A stretch of 64,000 nucleotides of DNA, from positions 5,580,001-5,644,000 of the forward strand of contig NZ_AP022598.1 of the NCBI RefSeq assembly GCF_010725485.1, given 5' to 3'. The notes beneath the pieces are model-generated. The model made no database searches. It was given only the letters and a program-made list of their open reading frames with translations, and was not told the DNA's origin. Shown here piece after piece: positions 26,713 through 34,826 of the stretch. Made by a program: the position numbers and the translations under genes. The stretch comes from Mycolicibacterium parafortuitum. Its GTDB lineage: Bacteria; Actinomycetota; Actinomycetes; Mycobacteriales; Mycobacteriaceae. Each line of letters starts with the position of its first letter. The first letter of the stretch is position 1.

Positions 26713-27869
26713 CTGTCCGCGCCGAAGTGGAGCAACTCGCGGGCGTTGAGTTCGACGATGCGGTGCGCATCGTGGTCGTCGACCTCGCGCAGGTTCTCGG
26801 CGATGCGTTTGCGGCTGTTGGGCCAGTTCGAGTCCGAGTGCGGGTAGTCCACCTCGATCAGGATGTTCTCGACACCGATCACGTCCCGCGCCCCGACACC
26901 GTGCACATCGTCGATGAAACATCCCCAGATGTGTTTGCGGAACAGGTCGGACGGGCGGTCGGTGCGGCTGATGTTCTGATACCAGCGGTGCCGCTCCCAC
27001 GTGTAGTCCAGCCGTTCCAGGATGTACGGGATCCAGCCGATCCCGCCCTCGGAGAGCATGAACTTGATGTTCGGGTGGCGCTGCAGCATCCCGGAGAACA
27101 CGAGGTCGGCGGTGGTCCACATCAGGTTCGTCGAGAACGTCGCGATCGCGACCGCGAACGGCGCCATGTCGGCCGGATTCGGGTTGGCGAACGAGAAGCC
27201 GGGGACGTAGCCGCCCGCGCCGAAGTGCAGGCAGATCGGCATGTCGGCGCGTTCCACCGCGTCCCAGAGCACCTCCCAGTGGCTGGGGTGGTGAAAGGAC
27301 TGCAGCCCCAACGGAACCGGGCTGTCCGGGAAGGACACCGCGCGGGTGCCGAGCTGCGCGAGCCGGTCCACCTCGTCGGCTGCCAGCTGCGCATCCCAGG
27401 TCGGCAGGATCCCGAGCGGGATCAACCGGTCCGGCGCCGCGGCGCACCACTCGTCGACCTGAAAGTCGTTCCAGGCGCGCACGCACGCGAGCGCGAGGTC
27501 CTTGTCCTTGGCCCGGTGGAAGACCCCACCACCGAATCCGGGGAACGACGGGAAGGACAGCGCGGCGTGCACACCGTCGATGTCCATGTCCTTGACGCGC
27601 TCGACCGGGTCGTAGCAGCCCGGGATCATCTGGTCGTAGCGCACGGGTTCCATCCCGTACTCCGACGGCGGCTTGCCCGCCACCGCGTTCAATCCGATCT
27701 GCGGGTACAGCTGACCTTCGTAGCGCCAGACATGATGGCCCTCAGCGGTTTCGATGATCTGGGGGCCGTCGGCGCGCATCCGTTCCGGAAGTCTGTCCTG
27801 CCACACCTGCGGGTGCTCGATGACGTGGTCGTCCACCGAGATGATCTTCATCCAGTCCTGTAACGGCAC
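26709..27869 (-). CDS. Amidohydrolase-2 (ACMSD-like TIM-barrel) family metal enzyme
   Basis: 386 residues. Metal-ligand motifs of the amidohydrolase-2 family: DDH at about 13-15 near the N-terminus, the barrel His in CLHFGAGG, and the late Asp in EVDYPHSDSNWP (about 345). Members hydrolyse or decarboxylate ring compounds and lactone-type intermediates; related genes often sit in aromatic or steroid catabolic loci. GTG start at 27869 with GGAGGA four bases upstream; ATG at 27851 would remove six residues. Cotranscribed with the FadE 35 bases upstream and translationally coupled to the small protein. Confidence 0.82.
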   Translation of the reverse strand: MPLQDWMKIISVDDHVIEHPQVWQDRLPERMRADGPQIIETAEGHHVWRYEGQLYPQIGLNAVAGKPPSEYGMEPVRYDQMIPGCYDPVERVKDMDIDGVHAALSFPSFPGFGGGVFHRAKDKDLALACVRAWNDFQVDEWCAAAPDRLIPLGILPTWDAQLAADEVDRLAQLGTRAVSFPDSPVPLGLQSFHHPSHWEVLWDAVERADMPICLHFGAGGYVPGFSFANPNPADMAPFAVAIATFSTNLMWTTADLVFSGMLQRHPNIKFMLSEGGIGWIPYILERLDYTWERHRWYQNISRTDRPSDLFRKHIWGCFIDDVHGVGARDVIGVENILIEVDYPHSDSNWPNSRKRIAENLREVDDHDAHRIVELNARELLHFGADR

Positions 27870-27904
27870 TGCATCCTCCGGATCTTCGTGGGGTTCAGGT
27901 CAGG

Positions 27905-29083
27905 TCAACCGCGGGGAAGACCGAGTGCGCGTTCGGCGATCATGTTGCGCAGTACCTCGTTGGTGCCGCCCGCGATCGTGAACGCGCGCGCGTACAGGAA
28001 CCCGTCCTGCCACCAGCCGTCGTCGGCGACCTCGGGGTCACCTTCGACGCGGATACCGTCCTGGCCCTGCAGACTGAAGCCGAACTCGTGCAAGCCGAGA
28101 TTGACCTCGCTGAACATGATCTTCGAGGCCGGGGCGTCGGCGATGTCACCGGAGCCGTGCAGAGCGCGGCTTTCCCCGTACGCCGACACCAGCGCGTTGA
28201 CATGGACTTCGGCGGCCAGGCGGCCGATCGTCTGGCGGATGTCGTCGCAGTCGATGGCGGGCACACCGTCGCGGTCGACATCGCAGGCGAGGCGGACCAG
28301 GCGGTCCAGCGCGGCGAACAGCGACGCGCCGCCACCCGCACCCGCCCGTTCCTGCGCCAGGCTGGCGGTGGTCACCGCCCAGCCCCGGTTCACTTCACCG
28401 ATCACCCGCTCGGCCGGGATCCGCACTCCGTCGAAGAAGACCTCGTTGAAGTCGGAGGTCCCGGTGATCTCGCGCAACGGGCGCACGGTCACCCCCGGGG
28501 TGGACATGTCGAGGGCGAACGCGGTGATACCCGCGTGCTTGGGCGCCTCGGAATCGGTGCGCGCCAGCAGATATCCCCAATCGGCGTGCTGGCCGTTGGT
28601 GGTCCACACCTTCTGACCGTCGACGACGAACTCGTCGCCGTCGCGCCGCGCCCTGGTCCGTAGGCTCGCCAGGTCGCTGCCCGCGTCGGGTTCGCTGAAC
28701 AGCTGGCACCAGATGTGCTCGCCGGACCGGATGCGCGGAAGGAAGTACTCCTTCTGCTCGGCGGTCCCCGATGAGATGATCGCCGCGGCGGCCAGCAGGC
28801 CACCGCCGACCGGACCCGGTGCGCCCGCCCGAACGAGTTCGGTGAGCACCACCGACTCGTGCAGCGGGTGCGGATCGACCAGGCCGCCGAACTCGACCGG
28901 CCAGTTCACGCCCAGCAACTGTTCAGCGAACAACAGCCCGGTCCATCTCCGCAGCGCGGGGATGTCCTCGGCCTCGGGCGCGCGCACGCCGGTGCGCGCC
29001 TGCCGCGGCGGTGCGTGACGGGCTGCGAGGTCGCGAACACGCTGCCGCAGTTCGTCGAGTCCCGCGTCCTGCCTGAGTTGCAA
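27905..29083 (-). CDS. fadE: Acyl-CoA dehydrogenase, WCQLFSEP (alpha-like) type
   Basis: 392 residues. FAD and acyl-CoA binding motifs IWCQLFSEPDAGSDLA (near 124) and VVDGQKVWTTNGQ (near 153); the C-terminal GGTNEVLRN closes the family signature. TTG start at 29083 with GGAGGG four bases upstream; no ATG or GTG is close. It heads the leftward operon of amidohydrolase and mce genes. It diverges from the other FadE type at 29198. Such pairs often form heterotetramers on bulky acyl-CoAs (ChsE complexes in M. tuberculosis); pairing here is inferred. Confidence 0.88.
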   Translation of the reverse strand: MQLRQDAGLDELRQRVRDLAARHAPPRQARTGVRAPEAEDIPALRRWTGLLFAEQLLGVNWPVEFGGLVDPHPLHESVVLTELVRAGAPGPVGGGLLAAAAIISSGTAEQKEYFLPRIRSGEHIWCQLFSEPDAGSDLASLRTRARRDGDEFVVDGQKVWTTNGQHADWGYLLARTDSEAPKHAGITAFALDMSTPGVTVRPLREITGTSDFNEVFFDGVRIPAERVIGEVNRGWAVTTASLAQERAGAGGGASLFAALDRLVRLACDVDRDGVPAIDCDDIRQTIGRLAAEVHVNALVSAYGESRALHGSGDIADAPASKIMFSEVNLGLHEFGFSLQGQDGIRVEGDPEVADDGWWQDGFLYARAFTIAGGTNEVLRNMIAERALGLPRG

Positions 29084-29197
29084 AGCACCCTCCGCATCCG
29101 ATCCACCAAGCGCAATTTAGCTTAATCAGTATCCTGTATGTTTGGGAAGGTTTTCGAGTATCTCCCGCGAGCAATCCCCCTCAGCTAAGGAGCAGGC
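29084..29197. promoter_or_regulatory. Divergent promoter region between two fadE genes
   Basis: A 114-base gap with an AT-rich centre (29112-29142) for this genome. TATCCT at 29130-29135 fits a -10 box for the rightward fadE, whose AAGGAG site lies five bases before its GTG. ATTTAGCT in this gap recurs, in the opposite sense, upstream of the 11277 gene. No firm operator dyad is visible. Confidence 0.4.
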
Positions 29198-30322
29198 GTG
29201 GACTTCGAGCTCACCGACGAACAACGGGGCCTGATCGACTCCACCCGGTCGCTTCTGACGCGGCGGGCATCGGTCGAGCGCGCACGCCAACTCGTCGACG
29301 CCACCGAAGGTTTCGATGCCGACCTGTGGAAGGATGGAACACATTTGGGGTGGCCCGCACTCGGGATCGCCGAACGCGACGGCGGGCTGGGCCAACAGGT
29401 CGTCGACCTCGCATTGGTCTGCGCCGAACTCGCACACGGCCTGGCCGCCACCCCGTTCATCCCGGTCTCGGTGGCCGCCGATGCAATCGCCACGTCTGCG
29501 GCGGAGGACAAATCCAAACTGCTGCAGTTGATCTCCGAAGGATCGCTGATCGCGGGATGGGCTTTCGCCGAATTCGGCAGGCCCTGGGGGACGGCGGGCA
29601 TCGGCACGGTCGCGGCGCGTCAGGGCGACGGCTACCGGCTGTCCGGCACCAAGGTCAACGTCCAGGACGCCGACGCGGCCCAGCTCCTCGTCGTCGACGC
29701 GCTACTCGACGGCGCACCGGCACGTTTCCTCGTGCCCACCGACACCCCCGGCGTGCAGATCGCGCGCCAGCAGACCCTCGACGTGACCCGCAGTTACTGC
29801 GACGTCCGGTTCGACCACGTCCGCATCGACGGGTCCGCGCTGGGCGCGACCGGCGCCGACGCGGCCGCGGCGATCACACGGTCCATGCACCTGCACACCG
29901 TGCTGGTGTGCGCCGAGCTGGTAGGTGTCGGGCAGCGTCTGCTGGCGATGACGGTCGACTACGTCACGGAGAGGGTCCAGTTCGGCCGACCGGTCGGCAG
30001 CTTCCAGGCCGTGAAACACAAATGCGCGGACATGCGGATCTGGTTACAGGGCAGCACCGCCGCCACGTACCACGCGGCGATGGTGCTCGACGCCGACCCC
30101 GCGGACGCCGAGCGGGCGGTCAGTGTCGCGAAGGCATACGCCTCAGACGCCGCGGGCCGGATCGCGGGCGAAGCACTGCAGCTCCACGGCGGCATCGGCT
30201 TCACCTGGGAGCACGACCTGCACCTGTACCTGCGGCGCGCACGCTGCGGCGCGCTGCTGTCCGGCGACGCCCGTTTCCACCGCGAGACGCTGTGTCGTCT
30301 GATGGAGTCCGCGTCGGTCTGA
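29198..30322 (+). CDS. fadE: Acyl-CoA dehydrogenase, HGGIGFTWEHD (beta-like) type
   Basis: 374 residues with the ACAD fold: N-terminal helical domain (1-110), central beta domain (about 120-210), C-terminal helices with the nucleotide-contact segment FGRPVGSFQAVKH and the signature LHGGIGFTWEHDLHLYLRR (near 330). It resembles the N-terminal half of the fused FadE at the left edge, while its divergent neighbour resembles the other half. GTG start at 29198 with AAGGAG spacing five. It converges on the TAXI receptor gene, seven bases apart. Confidence 0.88.
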   Translation: MDFELTDEQRGLIDSTRSLLTRRASVERARQLVDATEGFDADLWKDGTHLGWPALGIAERDGGLGQQVVDLALVCAELAHGLAATPFIPVSVAADAIATSAAEDKSKLLQLISEGSLIAGWAFAEFGRPWGTAGIGTVAARQGDGYRLSGTKVNVQDADAAQLLVVDALLDGAPARFLVPTDTPGVQIARQQTLDVTRSYCDVRFDHVRIDGSALGATGADAAAAITRSMHLHTVLVCAELVGVGQRLLAMTVDYVTERVQFGRPVGSFQAVKHKCADMRIWLQGSTAATYHAAMVLDADPADAERAVSVAKAYASDAAGRIAGEALQLHGGIGFTWEHDLHLYLRRARCGALLSGDARFHRETLCRLMESASV

Positions 30323-30329
30323 CCGCGCG

Positions 30330-31340
30330 CTACTTGGGCGCGTTGAGTTCGTCGAGGGCGAGTTCGGCGCCGCGGTTCAGCGGTACCGGCGCGGTCTCGC
30401 GCGCGTGCTCAAGGCTGATGCCCTTGGCGGCGCTGACCACGTCGGCGAGCTCGGGCTGCTTCTCGAACAGCGTCTTGGTCAGCACGCACGCGAGGTTCGC
30501 GTCGAGGTCGTCACGGACCAGCAGCACGTTGGGCACGACGATGGTCGGCACCGCAGAGGGCAGACCGTAGGTCTCGGCGGGGATGAGGCCCTGTTCGTAG
30601 GCGATGCTGATCTCGGCCAGCGGACCGAGCTGCGGCGTCACGTCGATGAACCTGACGTTGTCACGCTCGGAGGTGAACAGGTCGGTGATTCCCGGCGTCG
30701 GCAACCCGCCGGACCAGAACATCGCGTCGATGGCACCGTCCTTCATGCCGTCGACGGTCTTGGTCAGGTCGAGACGCTGTGCGGCGACGTCGGTTTGGGG
30801 ATTCAAACCGGCGGCCTCCAGCAGCCGGTTGGCGATCACCTCGGTTCCGGAACCCGGCGATCCGGTCGACACCCGTTTGCCCCGCATGTCGCCGACGGAG
30901 GCGATACCGCTGTCGGCGCGCACGATCACCTGCGTGTAGTTCGGATAGATCCGGGACAGCGCCTGGATCGGTTGCTCGTCGCCGTCGAAGCTGCCCTTCC
31001 CGTCGACCGCGTCGGCGGCGGTGTCGGCGAGGGAGAACGCGACCTGGTAGCTGCCGCCGACGAGCTGCTGGATGTTCTGCACCGACGCACCCGTCTCCGC
31101 GGCGGTGGCCTTGAGCTTTCCACCGGTGGCGGCCGAAAGTTGTTCGGCGAAGGCGTTTCCGAGCGAAAAGTACACCCCCGTCGAATTCCCGGTCGCGATG
31201 CTGACCCGGGTGTCGGAGCCGATCTCGCAGGTGATCTCGCCTCCGGAGTCCGCGGCAGGCGCATCCTGGCGCCCGCCGCATCCCGATATCGCGGCCGCGG
31301 CGAGCATCAGCGTCGCGAACGTCGTCACCGTGCGCTTCAT
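30330..31340 (-). CDS. TAXI-family TRAP transporter substrate-binding lipoprotein
   Basis: 336 residues. Lipoprotein signal with lipobox AISGC (Cys21), then the TAXI receptor fold: SIATGNSTGVYFSLGNAFA near residue 48, KLKATAAETGASVQNIQQL, and RVSTGSPGSGTEVIANRLLEA. It captures an organic acid outside the membrane and delivers it to the permease. ATG at 31340 with GAGGAG six bases upstream, overlapping the permease stop as ATGA. Known TAXI ligands include glutamate and other dicarboxylates; none can be named here. Confidence 0.9.
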   Translation of the reverse strand: MKRTVTTFATLMLAAAAISGCGGRQDAPAADSGGEITCEIGSDTRVSIATGNSTGVYFSLGNAFAEQLSAATGGKLKATAAETGASVQNIQQLVGGSYQVAFSLADTAADAVDGKGSFDGDEQPIQALSRIYPNYTQVIVRADSGIASVGDMRGKRVSTGSPGSGTEVIANRLLEAAGLNPQTDVAAQRLDLTKTVDGMKDGAIDAMFWSGGLPTPGITDLFTSERDNVRFIDVTPQLGPLAEISIAYEQGLIPAETYGLPSAVPTIVVPNVLLVRDDLDANLACVLTKTLFEKQPELADVVSAAKGISLEHARETAPVPLNRGAELALDELNAPK

Positions 31341-33400
31341 GTCCGACTCCTCATGTTGGTGGTGAAGGTGAGCGCGACTGCGCCGAGCAGACACGCCGAT
31401 CCCGCCGCGATCGAGACGGGATGCAGGAACAACAGCAGCAGCGCCGCGATCGCGCTGAGTATCCGTGCCGGGCGCCGCATCGGCCCGGCGCCGAGCGCCC
31501 ACCCGCCCGCGGCGAACGACAGGGCGACGATGCCGAGGCACGCGACCGCGAACACCCACGCCACGCCGCCCACCGGACCACGGCCCAGCAGGTACTCCCC
31601 CGGGTCGGTCAGCACGAACGCGATGGGCACCAAGAAGGCGGGCGCGGCGTAGCGCAGCGCCTGCCACATCGTCGGGATGGCGCGGCCGCCGGTTACCGCG
31701 GACGCGCCGACCGCCGCCAGCGCGGTCGGCGGCGTCACCTCGGACAGCACCGAGTAGTAGAAGACGAACATCGCCGCCGCGGGGGCGGGAACGCCGAGTG
31801 CGAGTAGGGCGGGCCCAATGATGACCCAGCCGATGACGAACGACGCGGTGACCGGGATCGCCAGGCCCAGCAGCGCCAGCGCGATCGCGGCGAACACCGC
31901 CGTCAGCGCCAGCATCACGGTGCGGTTGTCGGTGACCGCGTCCACGCCACCCACCAGTACGGACGAGAACTGGGCGCCCAGACCGGTTTTGGTGGTCGTC
32001 GCGGTGATCACCCCCGCCGCCGCGCACACCGCGACGACGGGCAGCACCCCGCGCACGCCGGCGCTCAACGCGTCGTAGAGTCGGCGCGGCGTGAGCCGGT
32101 GGCGCCGGTCGGCGAACGACAGCACGAACGCCAGCGCGGTCGCGTAGACCACCGCCCTGGTCGCCGACATCCCGACGGCCAGGAACACCACGATCGCGAT
32201 CAGCGACGAGAAGTGATAGCCGAAGCGGCCCAGCAGTTTCCACGGCGACACCGCGTCGAAGTGTGCGGCTTTCATCCCGAACCGGCGGGCATCGATCTCC
32301 ACGGCCAGCAGGATGCCCAGGTAGTACAGGACGGTCGGGATCATCGCCCAGCCCAACACCGTCAGGTAGGACACCTCGAGGTACTCGGCGACGATGAACG
32401 CGGCGGCCCCGAGCGTCGGCGGCGACAGCAGCGCACCGACGCCCGCGGCCGCCAGCACCCCGCCCGCACGTTCGGGGGTGTAGCCCGCCCGCCGCATGAT
32501 GGGCCATGTCACCGCACCCACCGTGACCGCGGTGGCCGTCCCCGATCCCGACACGGTGCCGAGCAGGAACCCCGACGCGACCGCGGTACGCCCCGCGGCA
32601 CTCCGCGAGCGTCGGAACGCGGCGACCGACAGGTCGACGAAGAACCGGGCACCGCCGGAGAGCTCGAGGACCGCGCCGTAGATGGTGAACAGCACGATGT
32701 AGGTGGCCGCGACGTCCAGCGGCGTGCCGAAGAAACCGCTTCCCGAGTTGTACAGCGCATCGATGATCTGGGCGAAATCGAGCCCGGCATGCCCGATCGC
32801 CCAGCCCTGAGGCAGCAAGCCCCCGTAATAGCCGTAGGCCAGGAACACCGCGCACACCACCGGCAACGCCCAACCGGTGGTGCGCCTGCACGCCTCGATG
32901 ATGAGCACCAGCAGCAGCGCACCCATCACCACGTCGAGCGGTGCGAGCATGCCTTGGCGATCCAGGAACGCGTTGTATCCGCCGCCGGCCTGCCCGACGC
33001 GCAGCGGCAGCACCGGATACAGGCAGACCACCAACGTCACGGCCGCCAGCACCCAGTCCAGGACGGCGGGCCGGTCCGGGTGGTCCAGCCGGCCCCAGCC
33101 CGACCGATAAACCAGGTAGACCAGCGGCAGCGTGCCGGCCAGGAACACGATCAGGTAGTACTGGCTGCCCTGTGACAGCGGCCGGAACACCTGCCAGATG
33201 GTCAGCACCGCGACGGCGAACGCGACACCGGTGACCAGATTCCGGGTCCAGCCGGTCAGTTCGCGGCCCGGCTTCTCCTGATCGTCGGTCTGCGGGAGGG
33301 CGGTGGATCCGGCCGGGGCCTCCGCCATCGACGGTGATGCGGGCGCGGCGGCGACCGCCGACGGGGCGTCGCCCGGCTGGTCCGATGGGCTCCGGTCCAT
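31337..33400 (-). CDS. TRAP transporter fused 4TM/12TM permease (TAXI type)
   Basis: 687 residues: a Pro/Ala-rich cytoplasmic N-terminus of about 45 residues, then a small-subunit-like part (about 50-200) and a DctM-like large subunit (about 200-650), with about 18 membrane segments in total. Conserved TRAP segments include LGTVSGSGTATAVTVG and GVGALLSPPTLGAAAF, and SEVTPPTALAA late in the protein. The fused arrangement is usual for TAXI systems. I took ATG 33400 (MDRSPSDQ); the frame is open to 33451. It diverges from the polymerase gene at 33541. Confidence 0.88.
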   Translation of the reverse strand: MDRSPSDQPGDAPSAVAAAPASPSMAEAPAGSTALPQTDDQEKPGRELTGWTRNLVTGVAFAVAVLTIWQVFRPLSQGSQYYLIVFLAGTLPLVYLVYRSGWGRLDHPDRPAVLDWVLAAVTLVVCLYPVLPLRVGQAGGGYNAFLDRQGMLAPLDVVMGALLLVLIIEACRRTTGWALPVVCAVFLAYGYYGGLLPQGWAIGHAGLDFAQIIDALYNSGSGFFGTPLDVAATYIVLFTIYGAVLELSGGARFFVDLSVAAFRRSRSAAGRTAVASGFLLGTVSGSGTATAVTVGAVTWPIMRRAGYTPERAGGVLAAAGVGALLSPPTLGAAAFIVAEYLEVSYLTVLGWAMIPTVLYYLGILLAVEIDARRFGMKAAHFDAVSPWKLLGRFGYHFSSLIAIVVFLAVGMSATRAVVYATALAFVLSFADRRHRLTPRRLYDALSAGVRGVLPVVAVCAAAGVITATTTKTGLGAQFSSVLVGGVDAVTDNRTVMLALTAVFAAIALALLGLAIPVTASFVIGWVIIGPALLALGVPAPAAAMFVFYYSVLSEVTPPTALAAVGASAVTGGRAIPTMWQALRYAAPAFLVPIAFVLTDPGEYLLGRGPVGGVAWVFAVACLGIVALSFAAGGWALGAGPMRRPARILSAIAALLLLFLHPVSIAAGSACLLGAVALTFTTNMRSRT

Positions 33401-33540
33401 AGGGCGTCCCACGTTAGGCGGCGCGGGTGCTGCTCGCGGCGGAATCCGCACTTCGTTACCGAGCCGATGGCACGGACGACGGCGCAGGGTGGCAGCGCCA
33501 TCCCCCGCGTGTCCTGAGCCGCCGTGCCTACGCTGGTGCG
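33401..33540. promoter_or_regulatory. Divergent gap; leaderless -10 box of the polymerase gene
   Basis: TACGCT at 33529-33534 fits TANNNT and ends six bases before the GTG at 33541. No Shine-Dalgarno sequence is present. On the other strand TAACGT (about 33411-33416) precedes the transporter ATG by ten bases. Nothing else is seen in this 140-base gap. Confidence 0.45.
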
Positions 33541-34518
33541 GTGGGGAGCAGCGAACAGCGCGCCGGCGTCGATCTGACCAACCTCGATGCGCTGCTGTTC
33601 GAGGACGCGGCCGCCACCAAGCGCGATCTGCTCGACTACCTCGAGGCGGTCGCCGACCGGTTCGTGCCGGTGCTGGCGGGACGACCGCTCACCGTGCTGC
33701 GGGTGTTGCGCGGACGCGCCCCGTTCATGCAGAAGAACGTGCCCAAGTACACCCCGGAATGGGTACGCACCGTGCCGATCTGGGCTGACGCGTCCAAACG
33801 CGAGATCCACTACGCCGTCTGCGACGACCTCCGCACCCTGCTGTGGCTGGGCAACCAGCGCGCCATCGAATTCCACCCGGCGCTGGGCCCGGCCACCGAC
33901 ATCTACCGCCCCACCCACCTGATCCTCGACCTCGATCCGCCCGACGGCGCCGACTTCGCCGCGGTCGTCGCGGTCGCACGGCTGGTGCGTCAAGCTCTGC
34001 AGGACTGCGGACTCTCGGGCGCGGTGAAGACCAGCGGCTCCCGCGGCCTGCACATCTTCGTGCCGATCGACGACAGCGCCCCGGTCGACGACGTCGCTGC
34101 CGCGACCCGCGCGCTGGCGGCCCGGGCGGCGGCGCTCGACCCCGGCATCGCGACCACCGCGTTCATCGTCGAGGACCGTGCGGGCAAGGTGTTCGTCGAC
34201 GCCACGCGGGCCGGAGGCGCCACGGTCGCCGCGGCCTACAGCCCGCGGTTGCGCCCCGGAACCCCGGTTTCGTTCCCGGTGGCCTGGTCCGACCTCGACC
34301 GGGTGCGGCCGTCCGATTTCACGGTGCGCACCGCGATCGACGTGCTGGCGGGTCGGGATCCGTGGGCGGAGGCGATGCCGGCGCCCCAGCAGCTGCCTGC
34401 CGAGGTCATCGAACACGGCCGCACCATCCCGGTCGCGCGGGTGGCGGCGATGCACGAGGGAAAGCGCCGGGCCCGCCAAAGGCGCGAGCAATCGGGCGAC
34501 CGCGAGCAATCGGACTAG
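33541..34518 (+). CDS. Stand-alone LigD-type polymerase domain (PolDom, archaeo-eukaryotic primase superfamily)
   Basis: 325 residues, matching only the polymerase domain of LigD. Divalent metal site LILDLDPPDG (DxD), the SGSRGLHIFVPI segment after it with the catalytic His, and the later KVFVDATRAGGATVAAAYSPR block. Such PolDoms add ribo- or deoxynucleotides at gaps and breaks; mycobacteria carry several stand-alone copies (PolD1, PolD2) with partly unknown roles. GTG 33541 is supported by the leaderless signature, although the frame is open to 33427. No Ku or ligase gene is nearby. The stop converges with the STAS gene, both TAG codons lying in one CTAG. Confidence 0.87.
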   Translation: MGSSEQRAGVDLTNLDALLFEDAAATKRDLLDYLEAVADRFVPVLAGRPLTVLRVLRGRAPFMQKNVPKYTPEWVRTVPIWADASKREIHYAVCDDLRTLLWLGNQRAIEFHPALGPATDIYRPTHLILDLDPPDGADFAAVVAVARLVRQALQDCGLSGAVKTSGSRGLHIFVPIDDSAPVDDVAAATRALAARAAALDPGIATTAFIVEDRAGKVFVDATRAGGATVAAAYSPRLRPGTPVSFPVAWSDLDRVRPSDFTVRTAIDVLAGRDPWAEAMPAPQQLPAEVIEHGRTIPVARVAAMHEGKRRARQRREQSGDREQSD

Positions 34519-34826
34519 AGCGCAGGTGCCGGCTTCACCGTCACGACGTCGGTCAGGCCGCTGATCGTCAGGACGGGTAACAGCAGCGGGTTGACCACGA
34601 GGTCGATGGAATCGGCATGCTCGAAGAGCACGTTGATCGTTCCGCTGTCCAGGTACTCGATCGCGCTGAGGTCGACGTGCAATACGGCGCCGTCGCCCGT
34701 GGGGGCGGCCTCTCGGATCGCCGCGGCGAACAGGTGCACATTGCTCAGGTCGAGCTCACCGGCGGCGACCAGCACCGGCTCACCGTCATCACGACGGTCG
34801 GTGCGCAACTGCAACCGGGTGGGCAT
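34515..34826 (-). CDS. STAS-domain anti-sigma factor antagonist
   Basis: 103 residues, a single STAS domain. The segment AIEYLDSGTINVLFEHAD holds Ser61, the position phosphorylated by RsbW-type kinases. The ATG shares one base with the stop of the 1387-residue hybrid (TGATG), so it is coupled and last in the four-gene operon. It is the natural substrate of the kinase and PP2C domains encoded just before it. Confidence 0.88.
   Translation of the reverse strand: MPTRLQLRTDRRDDGEPVLVAAGELDLSNVHLFAAAIREAAPTGDGAVLHVDLSAIEYLDSGTINVLFEHADSIDLVVNPLLLPVLTISGLTDVVTVKPAPAL

Noticed and set aside
30330..32891. A very long leftward frame continuing upstream of the TAXI receptor
   Set aside because: The upstream part lies inside the TRAP permease gene in another frame and is Arg/Gly-rich noise; the receptor has its own ATG, ribosome site and lipoprotein signal at 31340.
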